A DNA stretch of 64,000 nt from Amycolatopsis nalaikhensis (lineage in GTDB: Bacteria > Actinomycetota > Actinomycetes > Mycobacteriales > Pseudonocardiaceae): positions 131,501 through 195,500 of the forward strand of contig NZ_CP127173.1 of the NCBI RefSeq assembly GCF_030264295.1, written 5' to 3'. Below, in pieces: positions 32,571-39,713 of the stretch (position 1 is its first letter; each line of letters begins with the position of its first letter). The notes below the pieces were generated by a model. That model did no database searches, was not told the DNA's origin, and was given only the letters and a program-made list of their open reading frames with translations. The position numbers were made by a program, and so were the translations under genes.

Positions 32571-32935
32571 CCCACGACCGGCATGACGAGGTAGTGCGCC
32601 GGTTCGCGGCGGCGTGCCGACGCCGGGACGGCAGGGCACTGGCGGCGCTCCTCGGCACCGACGCGGTGGCCACGTGCGACGGCGGTGGCTTGGTGCCCGG
32701 CCCGGAGAAGCCGGTGCGCGGCGCGGAGGAGGTCGCCCGGCTGGTGCTCGCGACGCTGGGCGGGCGAGCGGACACGGAGCTGGCGGTCGAGTCGGTCAAC
32801 GGCCGCTCCGGGCTGGCGGTGCGCCGGTTTTCCCGTGCGGTAGCGGTGGTCGGCGTCGAGACGGCGGGAGGCGAGATCACGGCGCTCTGGATCGTGCTCA
32901 ACCCGGCCAAGCTGGGCGGCTGGCACCGGAGGTGA
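32567..32935 (+). CDS. Stand-alone SnoaL-like protein related to the ECF41 C-terminal domain
   Basis: A protein of 122 residues, ATG at 32567 overlapping the sigma factor stop. EVVRRFAAACRRRDGRALAALL, CDGGGLVPGPEKPVRG and ALWIVLNPAKLGGWHRR correspond piece by piece to the C-terminal domain of ECF41 factors (DGGG and NP-x-KL motifs, here closer to the consensus than in the sigma factor itself). It therefore looks like a duplicated regulatory domain encoded as a separate subunit. It may bind the same ligand, or act as an anti-sigma-like partner. Last gene of the operon, followed by a GC-rich hairpin. Confidence 0.85.
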   Translation: MTHDRHDEVVRRFAAACRRRDGRALAALLGTDAVATCDGGGLVPGPEKPVRGAEEVARLVLATLGGRADTELAVESVNGRSGLAVRRFSRAVAVVGVETAGGEITALWIVLNPAKLGGWHRR

Positions 32936-32936
32936 G

Positions 32937-32965
32937 CGGGGGCCCGCCCGGCGGACGGGCCCCCG
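32937..32965. terminator. Bidirectional hairpin terminator
   Basis: 10-bp stem CGGGGGCCCG pairing with CGGGCCCCCG, loop of 9, between the convergent SnoaL-like and cupin genes. Confidence 0.75.
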
Positions 32966-32969
32966 GCCG

Positions 32970-33338
32970 TCACGTCCGCGACCAGCCCTTGGCCCGCAGT
33001 TCGTCCTCGCTCACGAGATCGACCATCGGCTTGCCGGGTTCGCAGAGCATGGTGACGGTGAACCGCACGGGGACATCGTCGCGGTTGTTGCCGTCCTGGT
33101 AGTGGATGACATCCCCACCGGGCTCCCAGAAGGCCTCCCCGGCCCGCACCACCCGCGGCGGCGCGCCTTCGAGCTCGAACACCATCTCGCCCTCCAGCAC
33201 ATAGCCGAAGGCCGGTCCGGGGTGCCGGTGCGGCGGGGTGCCGGGATCACCGGGCGGGTACTCGATGACGATGGTCATCGCGTGCGCCCCCTCGGGCACG
33301 AACGGCGGAGCCACCTCTTGCAGCACGGTCAGCGCCAT
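32970..33338 (-). CDS. Cupin-domain protein
   Basis: Single cupin of 122 residues, ATG at 33338. Motif 1 GTPPHRHPGPAFGYVLEGEM and motif 2 AGEAFWEPGGDVIHYQDGNN with three histidines and one glutamate in ligand positions. Similar to small cupins often found with oxidoreductases. It has its own ECF41-type promoter (TGTCACA at 33401-33395 on the minus strand), so it is probably part of the ECF41 regulon. Function unknown; a metal-binding isomerase, oxygenase or sensor is possible. Confidence 0.92.
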   Translation of the reverse strand: MALTVLQEVAPPFVPEGAHAMTIVIEYPPGDPGTPPHRHPGPAFGYVLEGEMVFELEGAPPRVVRAGEAFWEPGGDVIHYQDGNNRDDVPVRFTVTMLCEPGKPMVDLVSEDELRAKGWSRT

Positions 33339-33374
33339 GAAAAGACCTCCTCGGTCGACGGGTGTGCCAGCTGA

Positions 33375-33401
33375 GACCGGACAGCGGCCCGAGTTGTGAC
33401 A
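33375..33401 (-). promoter_or_regulatory. ECF41-type promoter of the cupin gene
   Basis: Minus strand TGTCACA (33401-33395), 16 bp, GGTC (33378-33375), ending 36 bp before the ATG. The spacing is identical to that of the two promoters at 29072-29131. Confidence 0.72.
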
Positions 33402-33456
33402 CGCGGTCGTCGCGCCGTGGCAGGAGGTTTTCGTCAGCGGCCCGGCCAGGGAGCGA

Positions 33457-34443
33457 TCAGCGGCTCCGGGTCCTACCGTCCCCCTGGAGTTCGATGACGA
33501 CCTTCCCGTGCACGTGCCGCCCGGCCTGGAGTTCCACCGCGGCGCGGATCCGCTCGACCGGAAAGCTCGCCGCGATCGGCACCCGGAGCCGGCCCGCCGC
33601 GACCAGGCCCGCGATCTCCGCCACCTCACCCCGGGTCGCGTTGGCGCCGTTCGCCGACGTGATCCCGTCCATCAGGCCGGCGATGAGGGTGATGCGCTCG
33701 TCCGGCACGCCGAGTGCGCGTGCCGCCCGCACCGTGTCCGTCCCGTGCAGATCCAGGGCCGCGGTGACTCCGCCGGGAGCGAGCGCACGAACCCGGTCGA
33801 CCAGGCCGTCGCCGTAGGCAACCGGCTCGGCCCCCAGCGCGCGCAGGGCACCGGCCGAGGACGCCGACCCCGTCCCGATCACCCGGGCACCCGCCAGCCG
33901 CGCGAGCTGGACGGCGAACACGCCCACCCCGCCGCCCGCGCCGCCGATGAGCACCGTGTCGCCCGGTCCCGGCTTGACCACGGCCAACGCCGCGGCCGCC
34001 GTCCGCCCCGCGATGGCCAGGGTCGCGGCGGTGCGATCGTCGAGACCGTCCGGGGTCCGGTGCGCCTCGCCGCCCACCGCGATGGTCCCCGCCACGTCCA
34101 CCACGACGTAGTCGGCGACCGCGCGGGAGAGGGCGCCACCGAACACCCGGTCGCCGGCCGCGAACTCGCGCACGCCGTCCCCGACCTGATCCACCACGCC
34201 GGCGTAGTCGGTGCCGAACCCGCACGGCAGGCTCAATCCGAACCGCGCGGCGGTCTCCGCGTCGGAGGTCATGAACCAGTCCATCGGGTTCAGTCCGGCC
34301 GCGGTGACGCACACGCGGAGCTGCCCCGGGCCGGCCTGCGGAACGGGCACTTCGTGGACGCGCAAGGCCTCCGGTCCGCCGAACGCCTCGAACCGGACCG
34401 CCCGGCCCGTGGTCGCCGCCGTGGTGACGGTCGGTTCAGTCAT
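33457..34443 (-). CDS. NADP-dependent zinc-less alcohol dehydrogenase/quinone oxidoreductase
   Basis: Medium-chain reductase of the quinone oxidoreductase group, 328 residues from ATG 34443 (GTG at 34449 lies too close to AGGAGG). Segments: GLNPMDWFMTSD, FGTDYAGVVDQVGDGVREFA, the cofactor loop LIGGAGGGVGVFAVQLARL, and AGRHVHGKVVIELQG at the end. No zinc ligands are seen, as in the Zta-crystallin branch. Likely reduces quinones or enones with NADPH. Regulated most simply by the divergent TetR protein, whose operator sequence occurs at 34479 next to this gene and again at its own promoter. Confidence 0.92.
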   Translation of the reverse strand: MTEPTVTTAATTGRAVRFEAFGGPEALRVHEVPVPQAGPGQLRVCVTAAGLNPMDWFMTSDAETAARFGLSLPCGFGTDYAGVVDQVGDGVREFAAGDRVFGGALSRAVADYVVVDVAGTIAVGGEAHRTPDGLDDRTAATLAIAGRTAAAALAVVKPGPGDTVLIGGAGGGVGVFAVQLARLAGARVIGTGSASSAGALRALGAEPVAYGDGLVDRVRALAPGGVTAALDLHGTDTVRAARALGVPDERITLIAGLMDGITSANGANATRGEVAEIAGLVAAGRLRVPIAASFPVERIRAAVELQAGRHVHGKVVIELQGDGRTRSR

Positions 34444-34475
34444 GCTCACTCTGCCTCCTGCGGCGGCTCGCGAAG

Positions 34476-34544
34476 CACCGTAAACGGACTACGCTTCGGT
34501 TAGTCACTTCAAGCTAGCACAAGTGGAGCGCGATCCGTTTTGAC
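34476..34544 (+). repeat. Duplicated TetR operator/leader, copy 1
   Basis: 69 bp matching 34641-34709 at 55 positions and without gaps. It keeps CGTAAACG-GACTACGCTT but the right operator arm has decayed to CGGTTAGT. It also keeps AGCACAAGTGGAGCG and CCGTTTTG, the ribosome site and start of the tetR gene, although no tetR coding follows. It lies just upstream of the quinone-reductase gene and may still bind the repressor. Confidence 0.75.
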
Positions 34545-34640
34545 GACCGCGGAGATCCGCCGATCGGGGACGTCCGGCGGGGCTGGCGCGATCGACGCCC
34601 GGCGGCCGAACCGCGCCCTCCCGGCGCGGACGTCCCAGCC

Positions 34641-34709
34641 CACCGTAAACGGACTATGCTTCGTTTACGCGAGTGACCCGAGCACAAGTGGAGCGTGAAC
34701 CGTTTTGGC
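34641..34709 (+). repeat. Duplicated TetR operator/leader, copy 2 (functional)
   Basis: Contains the perfect inverted repeat CGTAAACG-GACTATGCTT-CGTTTACG (8-bp arms, 34644-34669), then AGCACAAGTGGAGCG and the TTG start of the TetR gene at 34705. The 95 bp between the copies show no gene. Confidence 0.75.
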
Positions 34710-35307
34710 CGACGCAGAGCCCCGCCGACCGCGCGCGGACGCCACCCGCAACCGCCGGCAGCTGCTGGACGTGGCGACCCGCATGTTCGCCGCGGCCGAG
34801 GACGAGCCGTCGATGCGCGCGATCGCCCACGAAGCCGGGGTCGGCATCGCCACGCTCTACCGGCACTTCCCCACGCGCGAGTCCCTGGTGGACGCGGTCT
34901 ACCGGGACCAGGTCTCGCGGTTGACCGCCGGTGCCCGGGAGCTGCTGGCCCGGTTCGACCCGCCCGCGGCACTGCGACGCTGGATGGACCTGTTCGGCGA
35001 GTGGATCGCGACCAAGAACGGAATGCTCGACACGCTGCTCGCGATGGTCGAGTCGGGCGAGATCGCCCACGCCGACACCCGGACCGAGCTGCTCGCGGCC
35101 ATCGACGACATCCTCGAAGCCGGCCGCGCGAGCGGGGAACTGCGGGCCGACGTCCCCGCCGAAGACATCGCTGCCGCACTCATCGGCATCTTCACCGTGA
35201 CGGGCGCACCCCGGCACCAGGCCATGGCCGCCCGGCTGCTGAACCTCCTGATGGACGGGCTCCGGCCGTGCGCCTGCGGCCCATCGACGGGGACTGAGCG
35301 GGAGTGA
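34705..35307 (+). CDS. TetR-family repressor
   Basis: TetR regulator of 200 residues with a rare TTG start at 34705, supported by GTGGAG 9 bp upstream and by the lack of another in-frame start before the HTH. HTH: MRAIAHEAGVGIATLYRHFPTRESL. The ligand domain has WMDLFGEWIATKNGMLDTLL, as in the AcrR-like actinobacterial group that also includes the TetR at 25670. An 8-bp-arm palindrome covers its own promoter; a decayed copy lies before the divergent quinone-reductase gene. TTG and the operator together suggest low, self-repressed expression. Confidence 0.92.
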   Translation: MADAEPRRPRADATRNRRQLLDVATRMFAAAEDEPSMRAIAHEAGVGIATLYRHFPTRESLVDAVYRDQVSRLTAGARELLARFDPPAALRRWMDLFGEWIATKNGMLDTLLAMVESGEIAHADTRTELLAAIDDILEAGRASGELRADVPAEDIAAALIGIFTVTGAPRHQAMAARLLNLLMDGLRPCACGPSTGTERE

Positions 35308-35343
35308 GAGACGGTCGGCGGTACGGCACGGCTCGCCGGATGT

Positions 35344-35553
35344 TCAGCGATCGAGCCACGGAGCGAGCAGCTTCTCCAGATCGGCATCCGAAAGGGCCCG
35401 AGGCCCACCGTGGAATTCGTGCCACCGCGCGGCGTCGCAGGCCGCCGCGTACTCGACCTCGAACGCCCGCATCAGCACGTACATGAACGTCACCGAGCTG
35501 AACCGCTCGCCCAGCAACGTCCGCGCTTCGCGGGCGACGTCCGTCGCACCACC
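35344..35553. repeat. 210-bp direct repeat, copy A
   Basis: Same orientation as 37591-37800 with only four differences in 210 positions and no gaps. The two copies bracket the HTH/nucleotidyltransferase pair. Confidence 0.92.
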
Positions 35554-35583
35554 TGCGCTCCAGCTGGTCAGCAACCAAGCCAT
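35344..35583 (-). CDS. Small protein of unknown function, duplicate copy A
   Basis: Not recognised. 79 residues from ATG 35583. From residue 11 on it is nearly the same as the protein at 37591: TDVAREARTLLGERFSSVTF, EVEYAAACDAARWHEFHGG and LSDADLEKLLAPWLDR. The DNA of the last 210 bp is 98% identical to copy B while the N-terminal residues differ (MAWLLTSWSAGG against MMYAPSLLDPAAESL). Copy A has thus probably lost its original 5' end, either as a partial duplication or as a recombination scar. Expression is doubtful. Confidence 0.55.
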   Translation of the reverse strand: MAWLLTSWSAGGATDVAREARTLLGERFSSVTFMYVLMRAFEVEYAAACDAARWHEFHGGPRALSDADLEKLLAPWLDR

Positions 35584-35643
35584 GGGATGGATTGAGTTAT
35601 GGGCCGACGTGCGGACGCTCGCCCCAGACCCGCGGGTTGACAC

Positions 35644-36024
35644 GACCAGCGAGCGTGGAGTCTGTTGTCACCGCAGGTAGCAACCACTCCCCCGCCCTGG
35701 GTCACACTGCGGGTGAGCCAGGACCGATTCGGGGCTCAGATGACCAGCACTCGAGCGTGACTGCTGCAGCAGACCCCAGCCTGGTCAGAGCCGGGTTGCG
35801 CCGACCGTGTCCGGCGCACTCCCCGGCCCCGTCTCGGCCTGATACATGACTGCCTGACCACCCTATGAAACCGGTCACCGCAAGACGACACCACAGGCAG
35901 CCACAACACTCTTATATGACTCTGACCTGCAACTTCCGCCGTCATACACCCAGAACCGTCAGGTACAGGCCTCCAAAGACATCGGCCATGCTCAACGATG
36001 GAAGACAAGCCGCTCCCTCGCAGG
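35644..36024. other. Non-coding, less G+C-rich stretch
   Basis: About 380 bp in which I see no convincing gene. Base composition drops compared with the neighbours (for example AACACTCTTATATGACTCTG around 35906-35925) and codon structure is absent. It is the left part of the island between the 210-bp repeats and may hold the promoter of the HTH gene. Confidence 0.5.
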
Positions 36025-36040
36025 TTATCCTTTCGGATAA
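36025..36040 (+). promoter_or_regulatory. Operator-like inverted repeat before the HTH gene
   Basis: TTATCC-TTTC-GGATAA, perfect 6-bp arms, 8 bp before the AGGAGG ribosome site. XRE-type antitoxins commonly repress their own operon through such sites. Confidence 0.6.
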
Positions 36041-36060
36041 GTGACCAAGGAGGTGCCGCG

Positions 36061-36573
36061 ATGACGAACTTGCTACTGGAAGCCCGCCAGGCGGCCGGCC
36101 TGCGCCAAGAGGAACTAGCAGACCGCGCACAGACATCCAACACGGCGATATCCGCCTACGAACATGGTCACAAGTCACCGACCTTAGAGACAGCAGGCAG
36201 GGTGCTCGCAGCGGCCGGGTTCGAGCTGACCACCCGACCTCGCGTGACGTTTTCTGAGGTCAAGACCTCGCGCGGCCGGACGATCACAGTGCCTTCTGTG
36301 TTGCCGCGACTGAGCGTCCGGGAAGCATTGGCCAGCGTAACTCTGCCGTTGCATCTGAACTGGTCCGCTCCAGGCCGCACCTTCCACCTGCGGGATCGAC
36401 GTGAGCGGGCATGGGTCTACGAGATCGTGCTCCGCGAAGGCGGGCATGAAGACATCCTGACCTACATTGACGGCGCTTTGCTGGTTGATCTGTGGGACGA
36501 GATGGTGCTGCCGAGGGACATCCGCGAAGCCTGGCAACCGGTGGTCACTGAAGCTGGTGAGGTCGCTGCGTAG
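36061..36573 (+). CDS. XRE-family HTH protein (antitoxin-like)
   Basis: A protein of 170 residues from ATG 36061, preceded by AGGAGG at 36049-36054. N-terminal XRE HTH: LLEARQAAGLRQEELADRAQ followed by TAISAYEHGHKSPTL. The C-terminal 100 residues (WVYEIVLREGGHEDILTYID, LWDEMVLP) resemble regulators paired with nucleotidyltransferase toxins. The TAG stop overlaps a GTG that would begin the next gene. Codon usage is less G+C-rich than the surroundings, consistent with horizontal transfer. Probable self-repressing antitoxin of an AbiE-like pair; not proven. Confidence 0.85.
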   Translation: MTNLLLEARQAAGLRQEELADRAQTSNTAISAYEHGHKSPTLETAGRVLAAAGFELTTRPRVTFSEVKTSRGRTITVPSVLPRLSVREALASVTLPLHLNWSAPGRTFHLRDRRERAWVYEIVLREGGHEDILTYIDGALLVDLWDEMVLPRDIREAWQPVVTEAGEVAA

Positions 36574-37224
36574 TGCCTGATCCAGATCCCAACGAGAAGC
36601 TCTACAGCTCTCACCCAGTTCCAGCTGCAAGTTGCACACATGTTCTTCGCGCTGCCCGCGAGCGAGGGATTCCTGCTCGCGGGCGGCGCCGCACTGATCG
36701 CACAGCACCTCACCGAACGCCCGACTCAAGACCTGGACTTCTTCGCCAGTCAACAGTGCGGCGACGTCGCGGCAGCGCGAGATGAACTCGAAGCGGCGGT
36801 CAGGGCCGCTGGCTGGTCCTCACACCGGCTCCGCGACAGCCCAGATTTCTGTCGGCTGATGGTCAGCGCGGACGAGGAGTTGCTCGTCGACATCGCCTTA
36901 GATTCCCCGCCCCATCAACCTCCGACGATCAGCGTCGCCGGGCCCACCTTCAACCTCGAAGAACTCGCCGGCCGCAAAGTCGTCGCCCTGTTCGACCGGG
37001 CCGAGGCCCGCGACTTCGCCGACGTGTACGCGCTGTCCAAGCGTTATCCGAAAGAACTTCTTCTCACCCTCGCCGCAGACTTCGATCGCGGGTTCGACAA
37101 GGCAATCTTCAGCCAGATGATCGGTAGCCTCGACCGGTTCCCAGACGATGCCATTCCCGTAGCCACGGATGATGTCGCGACCGTACGTGCCTTCTTCGCC
37201 GACTGGGCCGCCGAGCTGCGCTGA
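36573..37224 (+). CDS. AbiEii-like nucleotidyltransferase (possible frameshift near 36609)
   Basis: Nucleotidyltransferase of the AbiEii/AbiGii toxin family. Core: GFLLAGGAALIAQHLTERPT followed by QDLDFFAS, giving the GG...S/A and DxD-like catalytic residues, then LLVDIALDSPP and LEELAGRKVVALFDRAEARD with the conserved lysine and the RDF(A/V)DVYAL segment. A GTG at 36573 overlaps the HTH stop and encodes PDPDPNEKLYS; the frame then has to shift at about 36609 to reach LTQFQLQVAHMFFALP. Without a shift, translation could start at ATG 36640 (194 residues), losing about 20 residues. Such toxins modify tRNA or other targets and defend against phage; the HTH protein would be the antitoxin. Confidence 0.8.
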
Positions 37225-37590
37225 CCTACGACCCAAAGCACACAGCAGCAACGACCGATGCGCTGGCCGGGATCGGACCCTCGAGACCGACGACGGAGGC
37301 ACGAACGGCAACCCCGTTCACTGATGACAGCCGGTGAAACCGCACGTTGCCGACAGCCGACCGGGCCTCCCATATGCCCTCGTTGAGCGACGTTGTGCCC
37401 TCTATCTGTGCACCTCGGAGTCTAGCCGCGGCAAACGCGTTGCAGCGAACTTCCACGAGCCGCGATGAGTCAAGCCTCAGCCGACGAGCAGGTCAGCAAG
37501 CAGATTCGTACAGTTCTCGTGGTCATCCACACGGCGGCTGCGGAGTACGTCACCAGGCGACCGATGCATGACCGACCGTGATCGAAATGA
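37225..37590. other. Intergenic region with a possible gene remnant
   Basis: 366 bp between the toxin-like gene and repeat copy B. A weak minus-strand reading (37226-37456) contains GIWEARSAVGNVRFHRL, which faintly recalls the core strand of RelE/HigB-type toxins, but the rest does not fit. I treat it as non-coding or as a decayed gene. Confidence 0.35.
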
Positions 37591-37800
37591 TCAGCGATCG
37601 AGCCACGGAGCGAGCAGCTTCTCCAGATCGGCATCCGAAAGCGCCCGAGGCCCACCGTGGAATTCGTGCCATCGCGCAGCATCGCAGGCCGCCGCGTACT
37701 CGACCTCGAACGCCCGCATCAGCACGTACATGAACGTCACCGAGCTGAACCGCTCGCCCAGCAACGTCCGCGCTTCGCGGGCGACGTCCGTCGCACCACC
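37591..37800. repeat. 210-bp direct repeat, copy B
   Basis: Partner of 35344-35553; four differences in 210 bp. The interval between repeat starts is 2247 bp. Confidence 0.92.
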
Positions 37801-37860
37801 GAAATCCGCGAGCTTCAACGATTCCGCAGCCGGGTCCAACAGGCTGGGGGCATACATCAC
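37591..37860 (-). CDS. Small protein of unknown function, copy B (probably the intact gene)
   Basis: Not recognised. 89 residues from ATG 37860 (a second ATG follows directly). Mostly helical and charged: TDVAREARTLLGERFSSVTF, FEVEYAAACDAARWHEFHGG, SDADLEKLLAPWLDR. No membrane segment or known motif. The shared 210 bp with copy A cover all but the first 20 codons. It is 30 bp from the rlmN stop, with the two genes on the same strand, so it precedes rlmN's end region only as an unrelated neighbour. It may be part of the mobile unit or the resident gene into which the unit recombined. Confidence 0.65.
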   Translation of the reverse strand: MMYAPSLLDPAAESLKLADFGGATDVAREARTLLGERFSSVTFMYVLMRAFEVEYAAACDAARWHEFHGGPRALSDADLEKLLAPWLDR

Positions 37861-37889
37861 GACGAACTTCCCATCACAGAAACGAAAAC

Positions 37890-38996
37890 TCAGCCTTCAG
37901 CGGCCAGCTGCCCACACGCGGCGGCGATCTCCTGGCCCCGCGTGTCGCGCACCGTGCACGCTACTCCGCCCGCGTTCACCAGCCGCACGAACTCCCGCTC
38001 CACCGGCTTCGGCGACGCGTCCCACTTCGACCCCGGCGTCGGGTTCAACGGGATCACGTTCACGTGCACCAGCTGACCCAGGTGCTGACGCAACCGGCGA
38101 GCCAGCAACTCCGCCCGCCACGGCTGGTCGTTGATGTCCCGGATCAACGCGTACTCGATCGACACCCGCCGACCCGACGTGTCCGCGTAATACCGCGCAG
38201 CCGAGAGCACCTCGTCCACCGACCACCGGTTGTTCACCGGCACCAGCGTGTCCCGCAGCTCGTCGTCCGGCGTGTGCAGCGACACCGCCAGCCGCACCTG
38301 CATCTTCTCATCGGCGAGACGCCGGATCGCCGGGGCGAGACCCACCGTCGACACCGTCACCGACCGCTGACCGATCCCCAGACCACCCGGCGCCGGATCC
38401 GTGATCCGCCGGACCGCCGCCACCACGCGCTTGTAGTTGGCCAGCGGCTCGCCCATCCCCATGAACACGATGTTCGACAGCCGTCCGGGGCCACCCGGCA
38501 TCGTGCCGTCGCGCATGACCGCCGCCGCCGAGCGGACCTGGTCCACGATCTCCGCCGTCGAAAGGTTGCGGTCCAGGCCGCCCTGGCCCGTCGCGCAGAA
38601 CGGGCACGCCATGCCGCAGCCCGCCTGGCTCGAGATGCACAGCGTCGCGCGGTCCGGGTAGCGCATCAGGACGCTCTCCAGCAGCGTGCCGTCGTGCGCC
38701 CGCCACAGCGTCTTGCGGGTCGCGCCGTTGTCCGCCGCCAGCGCGCGGACCTCCGTCAGCAGCGTCGGCATCAGCGACTCGACGAGCCGCGCGCGCGAAG
38801 CCGCCGGGATGTCCGTCATCTCCGCCGGGTCGACCGTCAGGCGGGAGAAGTAGTGGTTCGACAGCTGCTTCGCGCGGAACGGCTTCTCCCCCAGCTCGGC
38901 GACCGCGGCCGCCCGGTCCGCGACCGAGAGGTCGGCGAGGTGGCGCGGCGGCAGGCCACGCTTGGGGGCGTCGAAGACGAGCGGGAGGGCAGTCAT
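37890..38996 (-). CDS. rlmN: 23S rRNA (adenine-2503-C2)-methyltransferase RlmN
   Basis: Radical SAM methyltransferase of 368 residues, ATG at 38996. It methylates C2 of A2503 in 23S rRNA, and A37 in some tRNAs. Marks: [16 protein letters not shown], the iron-sulfur motif [59 protein letters not shown] and the methyl-accepting cysteine in [20 protein letters not shown]. Full length. In many actinomycetes it lies close to cdsA and frr; here it is separated from them by about 13 kb of other genes, which suggests insertions into an ancestral block. Confidence 0.97.
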   Translation of the reverse strand: MTALPLVFDAPKRGLPPRHLADLSVADRAAAVAELGEKPFRAKQLSNHYFSRLTVDPAEMTDIPAASRARLVESLMPTLLTEVRALAADNGATRKTLWRAHDGTLLESVLMRYPDRATLCISSQAGCGMACPFCATGQGGLDRNLSTAEIVDQVRSAAAVMRDGTMPGGPGRLSNIVFMGMGEPLANYKRVVAAVRRITDPAPGGLGIGQRSVTVSTVGLAPAIRRLADEKMQVRLAVSLHTPDDELRDTLVPVNNRWSVDEVLSAARYYADTSGRRVSIEYALIRDINDQPWRAELLARRLRQHLGQLVHVNVIPLNPTPGSKWDASPKPVEREFVRLVNAGGVACTVRDTRGQEIAAACGQLAAEG

Positions 38997-39122
38997 AACC
39001 TGACCAGTGTCCCACGCGCCCACCAGCGCCGCCCGGGCCGCCCTCGCCGGATGTAGGCCAGGTCACCGGCGAAACCGGGACGGCCGTCGAAGAGTCCAAC
39101 CCCGGACGAAAGAGGTGAGCCC

Positions 39123-39713
39123 GTGATCTTCCGGCGCAGCGTCCTGGCCGTCGCGGTGGTGCTGGGTGCCGCCGCGTGCAGCACGTCGACCGCGGGACAG
39201 GCCCAGCCCGTGCCGACCTCGGCCGCCGGCCCGCAGATCGCCGTCGGGACCATGCGCGTGACCCTGCCGCTGGGCGCCGAGTACACCGAACACAGCCAGG
39301 ACGGCCTCCTCGACGGCTGCATCAGCGAAGGCACCGTCGTCTGCGAAGCACGGCTCCTGGACCTGCGCGAAACGACTTCGGACCCCAACGCGCCCTTCAA
39401 CGTCCCGAGCGCGAAGCGGCCCTTCGGCTGGTACACGGGCACAGACGTGCCGTTGTGCATCACGCCCGCCGCACCGCCCGGGGCCGGCGCGGAAGCCACG
39501 GGCAGCACCCTGCTCGAGTCCGGGTTCGCGCCGGTCGGCCCGAAGAAGGCCGAGTACGGCCGCTGGCAGGTCACGTGCGCGGACTCGGCGCAGAACAGCC
39601 AGGTCCGCATGTGGTGGCTGCCGACGAGCAAGATCCTCGTCGTCCAGTACGGGGCCTTCCCCGGCTGGGACGCGAAGATGGACAACCTGCTCGCCGGCGC
39701 CACCTTCACCTGA
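39123..39713 (+). CDS. Hypothetical lipoprotein
   Basis: Exported protein of 196 residues, GTG at 39123 after AAAGAGGTGAG. Signal peptide with lipobox GAAACS, then a short linker and a domain beginning VGTMRVTLPLGAEYTE. Cysteines at about 67, 74, 112 and 152 (for example DGCISEGTVVCEARL) could form disulfides outside the cell. Restricted to actinomycetes as far as I can tell; function unknown. Convergent with the TetX-like gene, with no space between the stops. Confidence 0.85.
   Translation: MIFRRSVLAVAVVLGAAACSTSTAGQAQPVPTSAAGPQIAVGTMRVTLPLGAEYTEHSQDGLLDGCISEGTVVCEARLLDLRETTSDPNAPFNVPSAKRPFGWYTGTDVPLCITPAAPPGAGAEATGSTLLESGFAPVGPKKAEYGRWQVTCADSAQNSQVRMWWLPTSKILVVQYGAFPGWDAKMDNLLAGATFT

Noticed and set aside
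37226..37456. RelE/HigB-like toxin gene on the minus strand
   Set aside because: Only a short stretch looks similar; no start signal and no conserved catalytic residues.
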